Source of the DNA: Saccharomycopsis crataegensis
Lineage: Eukaryota; Ascomycota; Saccharomycetes; Ascoideales; Saccharomycopsidaceae
NCBI RefSeq assembly: GCF_037102585.1
Contig: NW_027043829.1
Span: 2,604,001-2,668,000, forward strand
DNA: 64,000 bases
Direction: 5' to 3'
In this document: piece after piece, positions 10,434 through 19,884 of the stretch
How positions within the stretch are numbered: the stretch's first letter is position 1
How the letters are laid out: each line of letters begins with the position of its first letter
Position numbers and translations under genes: made by a program
The notes under the pieces: model-generated
What the model was told of the DNA's origin: nothing
Databases searched by the model: none
Seen by the model: only the letters and a program-made list of their open reading frames with translations

Positions 10434-12149
10434 ATGGAAAAATTACGCAAATTTCCGCCAGAGTTGCTAAGGCATATCTTCAAATATTGCCAGAAGTGTT
10501 GGTTGGTGCAACTACGAAATTTGGTCGTTGATGACCATCAGTCAACTCTATCGGAATGTATTGACTCCATTTTGTTTGACAGGATTGCCATTATTGATCA
10601 CTTTCGTGAATTATCACAGTATAAATTCAAAAATCTCCCTTTCTATGTTTTAGACCCTCGATTGGTTCCTGATAGTTTGAATTTGGACAGCTGTGATGAG
10701 GATATTATTTCGTGGGGGGATATAATAGCCCTTGATAGGAATCTGATTCAAGATATATATGCGGTGGATAATGCTCTGAAATACGTGAGGGAATTTTATT
10801 TCTTTCAAGAACCTGGTGATATTTATAGTTCTGCTGAGGTAAAATGTTGTGTTGACTTCATTAATTCCGCCAGAGGATTAGAGCTCATTCACACTACAAG
10901 TGCGATCCCTGGTATTGTGGCACCAGTTAAAATAATGGAGATTCCTCCGAATGCTGCTGAAAAAATGCTACCAAATGTCCTCAGCTCCTTGGAATCCTTA
11001 TCATTTCTTGAACCTACAGACAAAAATAAAAGGGACAGTGACTCTTGTAACTTGAAGTATCATTTTCCTCGATTGAAAAAGCTCCAGTTAGTGGATTTTG
11101 TGCGAGATTTTGATGGGTCTAAATGGAAACTTTCAAATTTGGAAGAATTGGAAGTTTGGTTCCTGGATGAGGGACTGGTTTCTAACATGGACTCGCTTTA
11201 TTTCCCCAATTTAGAGAAATTAGAAATAGGCCGTTGCATTTCCAAATCAATTCAAATTAATAGCTTATTACGCCTTGTGATTAGGGAAGCAGGAATTTGT
11301 GAAGAAATCTTTGAATCATTGCCGAACTTGAAAACTTTGATATTAGAAGGAAACGAGTTAACTGAGATCCCAAATTTGGAGTGTTTGAAAAATTTGGAGG
11401 TATTGGAAATCTCTGACAATCCTGGAATCACCAAAGTTAATAGTTTGCATAGTTTACCGAAACTAATCAGTCTAGATTTAAGCCGCAACAGCATTCAATA
11501 TATCAACCTAGATTCCTCCAAGTTTCCTAAATTGGAAACATTATATATTCTGCACAACAAGCTTACGTGCATGAATGAATTTAATAATATCCCCTCTCTT
11601 ATCAAGCTTTATGCTAACAACAACCGCATCAATGATATTGTGAGCTTGAATTATCCCAAACTTAGGCACTTGAACGTTTCTCATAATTCTATCTGGGCTT
11701 TGAGAGATATTAAGAATGTTCCGTCTCTTGTTGAGCTTGATGTGAGTTACAATTACATCGAAGATATTTCATATTTACATCTTCCTAGCATGAAAGTGTT
11801 AATATTGCGAAGTAACTGTGTGTGCGATGTGAGCTCTTTGAGAAGTTTGCATACTCTCGAACATCTAGATTTGTCTTCAAATCTCTTCAAATCTTTTCAC
11901 CAATTGGAAGCTATTGGGTATCTATCAAAATTGAAACATTTAGAGCTTGGTTCAACGTCCATTTCTGAAATGGAAACTTTAAATGTATGCTACCTTCCGG
12001 CTCTGGCAAAAATAGAAATCTACAATGCTAGTTTGAGAAGCAAATTTGACATCTTATTTCGCAATAACAAGGGGCTAATTATTTCTTGTCACCTTGGAAC
12101 AGGATCAAAGGATCAATTGTTCAGTAATCTCACGAAGGATTATTGTTGA
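10434..12149 (+). CDS. F-box-like leucine-rich repeat protein, whole copy A
   Basis: 571 residues with an ATG start and no interruptions. Residues about 6-50 look like an F-box (FPPELLRHIFKYCQKCWLVQ, then LRNLVVDD and ECIDSILFDR). A middle region of about 170 residues is conserved only within the family. From about residue 210 there are SDS22-like leucine-rich repeats of 20-24 residues with the pattern LxxLxLSxNxI. The protein ends with a family signature: FDILFxxN, LIISCHLGTGSK, then LF. An F-box plus LRRs would make it a substrate adaptor of an SCF ubiquitin ligase, with LRRs reading the target. That is inference from architecture, and the F-box is divergent. CTG codons at residues 373 and 524 sit where other copies have Ser. 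Confidence 0.85.
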   Translation: MEKLRKFPPELLRHIFKYCQKCWLVQLRNLVVDDHQSTLSECIDSILFDRIAIIDHFRELSQYKFKNLPFYVLDPRLVPDSLNLDSCDEDIISWGDIIALDRNLIQDIYAVDNALKYVREFYFFQEPGDIYSSAEVKCCVDFINSARGLELIHTTSAIPGIVAPVKIMEIPPNAAEKMLPNVLSSLESLSFLEPTDKNKRDSDSCNLKYHFPRLKKLQLVDFVRDFDGSKWKLSNLEELEVWFLDEGLVSNMDSLYFPNLEKLEIGRCISKSIQINSLLRLVIREAGICEEIFESLPNLKTLILEGNELTEIPNLECLKNLEVLEISDNPGITKVNSLHSLPKLISLDLSRNSIQYINLDSSKFPKLETLYILHNKLTCMNEFNNIPSLIKLYANNNRINDIVSLNYPKLRHLNVSHNSIWALRDIKNVPSLVELDVSYNYIEDISYLHLPSMKVLILRSNCVCDVSSLRSLHTLEHLDLSSNLFKSFHQLEAIGYLSKLKHLELGSTSISEMETLNVCYLPALAKIEIYNASLRSKFDILFRNNKGLIISCHLGTGSKDQLFSNLTKDYC

Positions 12150-13205
12150 GACTTTTTTTTTATACTTATTTTCAAGTTGAGCATCTTACTAAAAATGGAA
12201 AGAAAAAAAAAATCATTTTTATAGTATGAATAGCTAATAGAAGTGAGGTATAGTAATAGACTATAAACAATACGAAAAGGGCATTCCATATTTCTCTCAA
12301 GAATTTAATGTCGTTAAAGATAACAAAGAAGACTTTAAAAAACATTACCACTGATAAATGTAAATTTTTGGTGTACCTGCCTCATAATTCATTGTAATTG
12401 TCAGATTCACCAGCATAAGAGTTATAGGGGTCGCTTTATTGGCTTGCAGAACTTTTTTCACTAGACCAGTTGTTATCTGTCTATTTACCTCTGTTACGCG
12501 GTGTGGATGTGTGATTATTAGGTAGTCAAAATGTTCCGTCCATGGAAACTGGAAGCTTTTAGCTATATAGCCCAACAGGATTTCTATATATGTAATTGTC
12601 TCAATTCTTCCAAAAATTTGTAACAAAAAAAATGCAAAAATAAGGGTCCAATGGTAAGAAATTATCAATAATGATGGCGAATTTTTCCAGAAACAGGCTG
12701 CATACCTGAAGAAATCAAAGAATAATCGGAATCTCGTTAAACTTGATGCGAGGAACAACTGCAACCTAATAGTGATGAAAAGCGTGATTCAATCTGTTTA
12801 TATACTCCAGTAGCTTTTATAGGGCGTGTGCTTCTTTAAGTTTCCAGCGATAAGAAGTTTTTGTTTTGTATTGGAGCCGCCCGTTGTCCAGGGCAACGCC
12901 AGACTGTTGTACTGCACCGGAAGTACCAGTAGAAGGATCAGACTGATTATCCATTACAAGCAACAGAGGTTGAGGTCGGCAAGTAGTTGTATAATGAGAT
13001 GTTTTAACTTCATTAAATCGTTAAATCCTACTACAGATTAAATTAGGCAAGTTTTAGAACATTTTGCGGGGCAACTCAATATTGAAGTTGTAAAATAAAG
13101 CAAATTAGGTATTTTATTTTTAAATTATCATTAAAGCTTCATATAATCAACAAATTAGTAATTTATGCAGGTTTAATTACTCTATATATTTTTAAAAAGT
13201 GTATA
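12150..13205. other. Intergenic region between LRR copies
   Basis: About 1.06 kb. The minus-strand open frame at 12345-12764 has no early ATG and I do not support it. A GC-richer patch at about 12860-12940 matches nothing I know. Confidence 0.5.
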
Positions 13206-13640
13206 ATGGGGATACTGAGCGAATTACCATTTGAATTGATTACCACGACCCTCGAATATTGTGAAAAATGTTGGTTAGTGCAATTGAGGAATTAGATTCA
13301 ATAATCTTCCCTTCTACGTGACAAACCCTGCTCTGTTCACGGGCAATTGGAATCCATCGCTTTATTGTTTGGAGAATATATCAGATCAAGAGATAACATC
13401 TAATTATTGGGAGCTCATCCAAGATACCAAAGACATGAAACTTGCCCAGAGATTTGTTAAGGAAATTTATTTCTCAGACAAATTTCAAAATGATACAATT
13501 GCCAATCTTACTGAGGTCAGAAGTTTGGTTATTTATTGCCATCTTGGAAGAGACACCAAGTCCCTGTTTTTCAATATTGGGAAACACTTTTGTTGGTACA
13601 ATTACGTAACTTGATGGTAGATGATCATCGAATCTTGCTT
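13206..13640 (+). pseudogene. Internally deleted F-box/LRR copy with a second F-box fragment
   Basis: It starts with an ATG and ELPFELITTTLEYC, CWLVQLRN, closely matching the F-box start of the whole copies, and then meets a stop. The sequence jumps to the family segment NLPFYVTNPAL, on to KEIYF, and then straight to the C-terminal signature LVIYCHLGRDTKSLFF. All LRRs are missing. At about 13585-13640, in another frame, comes a second F-box fragment reading LVQLRNLMVDDHR. The locus is therefore a mosaic of the two ends of one copy joined to the start of another, probably from recombination between tandem copies. It cannot make a full-length family protein. Confidence 0.8.
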
Positions 13641-14008
13641 TATTTTATCATTCAATTCTGAATATCTAATTAACTTCTCACATTATTTGATCCCAGATTA
13701 TTGATATATTGATCTTTACTCTCTTCTATTGGAGCACTGTCACGATTCACTGATGACGATCATGCATTCTTCTGCCATGTATAGGATTTAGTAGTATTTA
13801 ACAAATTGCAAAGATGACACAGCAACCTCTGATGATTTTGTAAATTTTAAATTTTTGTTAGCAATGCTTTTCAATCAATGGATAGAATAAATAAGCTAGG
13901 GGATGGTGCTTTTATAATCATAGTAAAATCTTTTACAATTGGTGAAACAATTATTTATCTTCTAAGTTTTTTTTTGAGCGGCTAGTTCACAAATACGATT
14001 AGCGCAAA
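13641..14008. other. Intergenic region before LRR copy B
   Basis: About 370 bp of AT-rich DNA, the presumed promoter of the gene at 14009. No Reb1-like site or other motif stands out. Confidence 0.5.
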
Positions 14009-15763
14009 ATGGTAGTGTTAAACGAATTACCTTTTGAGTTGATTAATGCTATCTTTAAGTTTTGCGATAAGCTTTGGTTAGTCCGGTTGCGGAATTTGGT
14101 TGTGGATGATAATTTATCGCTACTAGTAGAGTGTATTGATTCTGCGTTGTTTGAAAGAGTCATCATCACTTCATGCTTTAAAGGAACTAAAATCGATTTC
14201 AAGAGCTTCCCATTCTGCCTAGCGAACCCAATCATTAGCACTCAGTCCTGGTTTCCACCTTCCTATATTCAGGAAATTATGTTAGATCAAGAAGTGACCA
14301 TTTGTAGTGCTGAGCTCCTCGGAAATGGCAACGCAATGGAGATCGTCCAAAAATACGCGAAAGAAATTTACTACTTAAGAGGCTGTTTTGATTTCCCATT
14401 TGAGGGTGAGCAAAGCTTCATTGATTTTATCAATTCTGCCAAAAAATTAAAACACCTTGGAAATTCAAAGGTGCTAACTGGGATCACCACCCAATTAACA
14501 CAAATGGAGATTCCCCCAAATTTTGCCTATGAAATGCTCCCTGACACCTTTAAAAAGTTGGAATCATTAGCAATAACTGGATTCTCAATTGATACTGAAT
14601 TAGGTGAGTATTTGAACCACTCAAGCCATGATCTTTCCAAATTGAAGAAGTTGAAATTGATAAACTGCATTAGCTTTTTTAATGGGTCTGAGTGGAATCT
14701 TTGCAATTTGCAAGAATTGAGAATTTCACGCAAAGAAGCGGATTCAATTTTGATTTCAAACATGAAATCTTCTTGTTTTCCGTTACTAAGAACATTAGCG
14801 TTAGGAAATTGTTTTTTGGCAAATGAGATTGGAATCACTGATTTATCAAGTCTTGTACTTTTCGATATGGATATTTCCAAAAATCCTGTCTCCTTTAACT
14901 CAGTTAGAAATTTAAATGAATTGTCATTGAGAAATGTTGAATTGATTGAAATTCCAATATTGTCGCACTTGCAAAAATTAAAATCTTTGGAGATCACCAA
15001 AAATAAGGAGCTTGTTGAAGTGAATAACAATTTTCTTGATCTATTAAACCTCACCAGTATCAATTTATCCAATAATAATATTCACAGTAGCCTTGTTGAT
15101 TTTTCCATCTTTACCAAGTTGAAAGAATTGAATCTTTCGGAAAACAAACTTACCTCCTTAGATTATGTGGATGATATTCCATGTTTAATTAGGCTCAATG
15201 TCCGTCACAACGAGATTACAGGTCTTGGCAGGTTACTATACCCCTATCTTAGAGAGTTAGATATTTCTTGGAATCAACTCAAGTCTTTGAAAGAACTCAA
15301 TAATCTTCCTTCTCTTGTTGATCTTAAATTCAATTCTAATAAAATCACTGATATTCCAAACTTCACGTTTCCTAATCTCAGAGCATTACGAGTGGGGAAA
15401 AACCCCTTGAGAGATTTGGAATCTTTGACCAATTTGACGAATCTTAAAATATTGCATTTGGGTAATATTGTGATTGAATCTTTCCAAAACTTGAATTTCA
15501 TTAAGGATTTGGGGAATTTGAGGGGCTTATATCTCTTCTTAAATGGAATCAAAGAAATTGAATCGTTTCAGATTCGTGGCTTGCGAGCTTCTTTCAAAAT
15601 CGAAATGTACAATCTTAAACTAAAAGAAAGTTTTGATCTGTTATTTGGTGATAATGAGAAGTTGACAATATATTGCCGTCTTGGAGCAGGGAGCAAATTT
15701 TGCCTTTTCAGCGGTCTCTTGATTGAGCCTCATAATGAAATGTATTATTGGAAATACAAATGA
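14009..15763 (+). CDS. F-box-like leucine-rich repeat protein, whole copy B
   Basis: 584 residues with an ATG start, uninterrupted. It is co-linear with copy A along its whole length. The F-box-like N-terminus reads ELPFELINAIFKFC, LRNLVVDD and ECIDSALFER. A family-specific segment follows (KEIYYL, then FIDFINSAKKL). From about residue 210 come SDS22-like LRRs such as LKELNLSENKL and LRELDISWNQL. The C-terminal signature reads FDLLFGDNEKL, IYCRLGAGSK, LFSGLL. Identity to copy A is modest by eye, so the two are not recent duplicates. A role as SCF substrate adaptor is inferred from architecture only; the partner and target are unknown. Confidence 0.85.
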   Translation: MVVLNELPFELINAIFKFCDKLWLVRLRNLVVDDNLSLLVECIDSALFERVIITSCFKGTKIDFKSFPFCLANPIISTQSWFPPSYIQEIMLDQEVTICSAELLGNGNAMEIVQKYAKEIYYLRGCFDFPFEGEQSFIDFINSAKKLKHLGNSKVLTGITTQLTQMEIPPNFAYEMLPDTFKKLESLAITGFSIDTELGEYLNHSSHDLSKLKKLKLINCISFFNGSEWNLCNLQELRISRKEADSILISNMKSSCFPLLRTLALGNCFLANEIGITDLSSLVLFDMDISKNPVSFNSVRNLNELSLRNVELIEIPILSHLQKLKSLEITKNKELVEVNNNFLDLLNLTSINLSNNNIHSSLVDFSIFTKLKELNLSENKLTSLDYVDDIPCLIRLNVRHNEITGLGRLLYPYLRELDISWNQLKSLKELNNLPSLVDLKFNSNKITDIPNFTFPNLRALRVGKNPLRDLESLTNLTNLKILHLGNIVIESFQNLNFIKDLGNLRGLYLFLNGIKEIESFQIRGLRASFKIEMYNLKLKESFDLLFGDNEKLTIYCRLGAGSKFCLFSGLLIEPHNEMYYWKYK

Positions 15764-16703
15764 TGCAGTTGATAACGAAATTCATCTCAGTGCTTGATTA
15801 TGTGAAGCTAGGAACTGTACTGATTGGATGTTTTGTGTTGATGCAGTTAGGTTTAGTTCAACTATTCGTCTTTTTTAGGTTATATAATGATTATTTATTC
15901 CGTATAAGAGAAGAGGTATTCTTTTATTTATATAGTCAGAAGATGGAAATAGTATCCATTCTATTTCTTTTCTGTTTTGGCCCCATCCACTTGCTGTAAT
16001 TAGATATCTAACTGTAGCAATACGTTCATTATAATTTCCTCCCAGTACCTCCCCAGTATGTGGTCTATATATATATATATATAATAAATATAGTATGTAA
16101 ACCAGAATCGGTACACTTGACGTGTTTCTGCCTATCAATCTAGAAGATGCAACCAGCCTTGTACAAAATGATAATAATGATAAACAATTAAGTACATGCA
16201 TATTGCTATGAGGTGAAATGATAAACATGCAAAAAATAAGCGAGCTTTTTGTAAACAGAAATGATTTCAAAAAAATAATTTCCAAAGTAGCAACCAATTC
16301 GCAAAATGAAGAAAAAATTATGTGTATATATATCGATAAAAATAAGTACCGACAGAGAATTGAAGAGAATGATTAATATCAAATAACGGGACGAAAAAGA
16401 AAAGAGAGAAGAAAAAAAGAACACAGAGAGATGTAGGAGAAAGAAAGTAGCCAGCACTTTTTAGAAATTTCTTCCAATTCTGATTTAGATGGGAAAATGG
16501 AATAAACGTGAAAAATTAACAAAGATTCTCTTGATGGGAACGTCAAGTAGAATGCACACACAGAACAAAAAAGAGCAATGATAACCTGAAAACCTGACCC
16601 CAGAAACCAGAATAAAAAAGAATAATTGGAAAATTTTCAAATGAAATAGAGAAGCAAGAAAAAAAATGCATAAATAATAGTGACACAATATAGTTACAAC
16701 AAA
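15764..16703. other. Intergenic region with a TA microsatellite
   Basis: About 940 bp between convergent 3' ends. It contains a (TA)n tract at about 16066-16083 and purine-rich DNA at 16390-16450. The overlapping minus-strand open frames between 15875 and 16688 are Phe/Ser-rich readings of low-complexity DNA and I do not support them. Confidence 0.55.
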
Positions 16704-18584
16704 TCACAACAACTTTTCGAATCGTGGAGGAACATAAGCTTTCATAGCTGGACGAACTGGAGATCTAGTATAGCTTTGAATGCTTGTGATCTTGTATGGA
16801 TTCAATGAATTGTGATCGAATTGATGGGTTTTGTAAGTGGTTGGTGGTGGTGATGGCAAGCCATTACCATTTGCGCCACGCAGGATAGCAGAACCTAAAG
16901 CAGAGAAAGGTGGTAATGTTGGGACAAGGGTAGGCAAGCTAGAAGCCCTAGGTTGATGAATGCAATGGGACCTAGTTGCAAGAGGAGATGTAGCAGTAGA
17001 TGAGGTGGTACTAGAAGAAAAATAAGATTTATCTCCCAAGAAACATAATTCAAGACGGACATTCCCACCACGACTGAAAACCTGTTCGAGGTCTCTGTCA
17101 GTATTGATAATTCTTCCACCACTTGATTGGTCTCTCAAGGCTAAGACTTCACTAGCCCCAATAGAGAAAGCTTTCCGGGAGTTGTGTACCACTTCAAGAA
17201 CCGTTGGCATTGCGGCGGTGCGGGAATCAAAAGTGAGGTCGATAGTCTTATCACGGAATCTAATTTCCACACTTTGAGGGGTAGCATTACCATTTTGGAC
17301 ACTTGAGACGGGAGGATAGTGATGAGATAATTTGATCACTGGAAAATCTTGAAGGATGGTTTCATGTAAAACGCACGCAAGAGGTTCCAACATTGGGCCT
17401 GGAGAAAAATCAAAAGCACATGCACCAATGAGATAATATAAAGTGGAAGTGGCCGCATCATCATTCAAGGTTGATATATCAGGAGTGGCGTAATCCAAGC
17501 TTCTTAAGACTTTGCCAATAATTTCCGGGCTACAAAGTTTGAGACGAATGTATTCGATTGAGCTAGAATTGGTGGCGGTTGGTCCCGGGAAAATGTGACA
17601 CAATAACAACGCCACGGCACTTGGAATAAGTGATTTTCCCAAATGATATACACTAGAATTACTAGCGACGATCCAATCAGCGGCAGCAACGGCATCTGAA
17701 CAGGTTTTGCTTTTCTTGATCATATCGAGCAATGCACGACGGCTGGAAGTTGCGTAAGCATGGATCAGGCGTGCCAAGTCTGGGGAACAATAGCCACGCA
17801 TGCTGTCACCAACATCATCAACGTCGTGATTGTTGGTGGTGGTGGTAATGTTGTTGCTGGTTGGACTATCAGGCCCAGCAGCAGTGAGGGGCGGTGGATT
17901 ATCTGGGAAAACTGGTTCATCAAGAGACAGTTTAACAAACGACCCAATAGCGATCCTTGACATGTCGTGCAGTGACAATTTTTGCTTTTTTGAGTAATTT
18001 GTGACAAATGATTCGACCATAGAGTCTTGGGAAAGTCGGTCCACGTTCATGATGTCATTTAGGAATTTATCTGGGCGACCAGTGGTAGTGATATTCTCGG
18101 TTGGGGCGGTACCATTGCTGATGGTGGTATATTTTGAGGCAACGGACGTGTCAGACGCATCAGATTCATCACCGGCGTTGACAGCGTCATCGTGGCCGTT
18201 ATCATGATCACGACGTCTTTTATTACTGTTGCCGCTGCTAGGGTTACCGACATAGGACTTGATGACGATTGTTGCAGGTTCGCCAGTGTCATCATCGTCA
18301 TCAGGATGTTTTTTCTTCGATGATCTCTTTCTGTTTCTTCTGATACTCTGAATTGCCGCCCGAACCAACTTATCAACGTCTTCTAAATGATGTTTGGCGA
18401 TGCCGAACTCGATTTGCAAGCTTTCTGCCACGCTTTTAACTTGATGGTCCTGGTCGCTGGCCTTTTTGGTAAAGAGCTTGTTGTCCTCAATGAGTTTCAA
18501 TCGGCGGGCCGAGAACTGCTTCCATCGGGCTTCATCGTGGAATTCGAGTTTCTGGCGGATCTTCGTGGTGACACCTGAGGACAT
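16704..18584 (-). CDS. VHR1: Vhr1/Vhr2-family transcription factor
   Basis: 626 residues from the ATG at 18584. The N-terminus carries the Vhr domain: TKIRQKLEFHDEARWKQFSA, RRLKLIEDNKLFTKKASDQD, and the basic AAIQSIRRNRKRSSKKK at about residues 90-106. It closely follows the start of S. cerevisiae Vhr1. In that yeast Vhr1 activates the biotin transporter gene VHT1 and BIO5 when biotin is low. After a disordered Asp/Asn/Thr-rich region there is a central helical region and then a segment near residues 430-510 (VEIRFRDKTIDLTF onward) that looks like a ubiquitin-like or PB1-type fold. The Vhr1/Vhr2 paralogue split cannot be resolved by eye. The gene is divergent to DFG10 and shares a 382-bp promoter with a palindromic Cbf1-type E-box. 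Confidence 0.85.
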   Translation of the reverse strand: MSSGVTTKIRQKLEFHDEARWKQFSARRLKLIEDNKLFTKKASDQDHQVKSVAESLQIEFGIAKHHLEDVDKLVRAAIQSIRRNRKRSSKKKHPDDDDDTGEPATIVIKSYVGNPSSGNSNKRRRDHDNGHDDAVNAGDESDASDTSVASKYTTISNGTAPTENITTTGRPDKFLNDIMNVDRLSQDSMVESFVTNYSKKQKLSLHDMSRIAIGSFVKLSLDEPVFPDNPPPLTAAGPDSPTSNNITTTTNNHDVDDVGDSMRGYCSPDLARLIHAYATSSRRALLDMIKKSKTCSDAVAAADWIVASNSSVYHLGKSLIPSAVALLLCHIFPGPTATNSSSIEYIRLKLCSPEIIGKVLRSLDYATPDISTLNDDAATSTLYYLIGACAFDFSPGPMLEPLACVLHETILQDFPVIKLSHHYPPVSSVQNGNATPQSVEIRFRDKTIDLTFDSRTAAMPTVLEVVHNSRKAFSIGASEVLALRDQSSGGRIINTDRDLEQVFSRGGNVRLELCFLGDKSYFSSSTTSSTATSPLATRSHCIHQPRASSLPTLVPTLPPFSALGSAILRGANGNGLPSPPPTTYKTHQFDHNSLNPYKITSIQSYTRSPVRPAMKAYVPPRFEKLL

Positions 18585-18966
18585 GGTTTAATAAATTATT
18601 ATTATTAAATTGATAATATAATACAATACTGATCCTGGTAGCAAGAAAGAAAGAAAGAAGGAAAGAACAAATTGCGGATATAAAAGCCTGAGTCAAAAAG
18701 TTGAGTCGCCGCCAAAAACAAGAAAAAAAAATATGGTGATTTGGTCACGTGACACGGCAAGTTCCAACGCCGTGGGAAAATCGCCGCGGACTAAACCTCC
18801 ATAGTGCTTGCAAAAACCGTTGTCGGTGATACATTTTTATCGTTGGCTTTTGTCATATTAAATTAGCCTCTATTGTTTGGCAGCATTGTTGTTCCGTCGG
18901 ATTGTGACTTTTAACTTTTTGGTTTGTGACTTTTGTGCGTGTGAGAGTATTACACCTCTTCTGGAA
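18585..18966. promoter_or_regulatory. Bidirectional promoter VHR1 / DFG10
   Basis: The 382-bp divergent region contains AAGA-type microsatellite DNA at about 18645-18668, the E-box at 18744-18753 and a CCGCGG core at about 18784-18789. The open frame continues upstream of DFG10 to 18877 but without an ATG. Confidence 0.5.
18744..18753. promoter_or_regulatory. Palindromic Cbf1-type E-box GTCACGTGAC
   Basis: A perfect palindrome containing CACGTG and matching RTCACRTG on both strands. It lies 160 bp from VHR1 and 214 bp from DFG10. Cbf1 controls sulfur metabolism genes and centromere or respiratory functions in different yeasts. Which gene it serves is unknown. Confidence 0.5.
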
Positions 18967-19830
18967 ATGTTGAACCAAGCCATCCAAAGTGGGTTTGTCA
19001 TTGGTATCTTATCAGTGGTGTCTGCTGCCTCTTGGGAACCTCTCCGGCCAATGCTTGATTATGGAAAGACCTTGAAGATTTCTAGTAAAAACCCTCTTCT
19101 AGATATCTACGTCCCCAAACAATGGTTTATCCACTTTTATCTCTTGTCCCTGGCCCTCTCAGGACTCAACTACTGTATACTACAATATCTGACTCGCGTT
19201 GATCCGGCATATATCTCAATGTTAGACTGGTGGTGTCGTGCGAATCCTCTTGATGGGGCCGCATGCTACGCTGCGATCATCGCGATGTCGATCCATTCAT
19301 TACGAAGAACCGTTGAATGCACGCTGGTATCCAAGTTTTCCGACCATTCCAAGATCCACGTATCCCATTATCTCGTGGGGATCTTTTTTTATGCCGGTGT
19401 TAATTTAACGGTTACCACATCATTGATTGTTCATTGTATTGATCAACGTCCGCTATTCAACGACCCCAAACTATTTTTCTGCAACCCCATCAATGTTTTG
19501 TTGATGGCAATTTTTTTGGTGGTTCAGTATCGCCAATTTTGTCATCACAAGATTCTTTCCAAGACAATAAAGTATAACCATCCTCAAGGTGGACTTTTTT
19601 GTTTAGTGTCGAGCCCCCATTATTTCGACGAAATATTGATTTATTTAATCATAAATCTCTTAGTATTCGTCAATAGTGGAGTCAACATCACCTTTGTATT
19701 GGTTGAGATATGGATCATTGTCAATCTATCGACGTCAGCAATCAATACCCATAACTTCTACAGACAACAGAAATCTAAACATCCAAAAAGCTACGTGGCA
19801 CCATATGCCATTATCCCATATGTATTATAA
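18967..19830 (+). CDS. DFG10: Polyprenol reductase (Dfg10/SRD5A3 family)
   Basis: 287 residues if started at the first ATG (18967). It has about six hydrophobic segments. The C-terminal half carries the steroid 5-alpha-reductase family pattern: HSLRRTVEC, SHYLVGIFFYAG, HHKILS, GGLFCLVSSPHYFDEILIYL and the end motif YVAPYAIIPYVL. These align block by block with S. cerevisiae Dfg10. The enzyme works in the ER, where it reduces polyprenol to dolichol, the lipid carrier for N-glycosylation; loss of DFG10 in yeast also impairs filamentous growth. Its stop is only 54 bp from that of COG7, which converges on it, so the 3' UTRs probably overlap. Confidence 0.9.
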   Translation: MLNQAIQSGFVIGILSVVSAASWEPLRPMLDYGKTLKISSKNPLLDIYVPKQWFIHFYLLSLALSGLNYCILQYLTRVDPAYISMLDWWCRANPLDGAACYAAIIAMSIHSLRRTVECTLVSKFSDHSKIHVSHYLVGIFFYAGVNLTVTTSLIVHCIDQRPLFNDPKLFFCNPINVLLMAIFLVVQYRQFCHHKILSKTIKYNHPQGGLFCLVSSPHYFDEILIYLIINLLVFVNSGVNITFVLVEIWIIVNLSTSAINTHNFYRQQKSKHPKSYVAPYAIIPYVL

Positions 19831-19884
19831 GCATTGTTAATAGATATTGTATAACATTTTGAACTTTGTCCCTTTGTAGACAAA

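Noticed and set aside
12345-12764. 139-codon minus-strand open frame
   Set aside because: No ATG until late in the frame, no domain, no conserved look.
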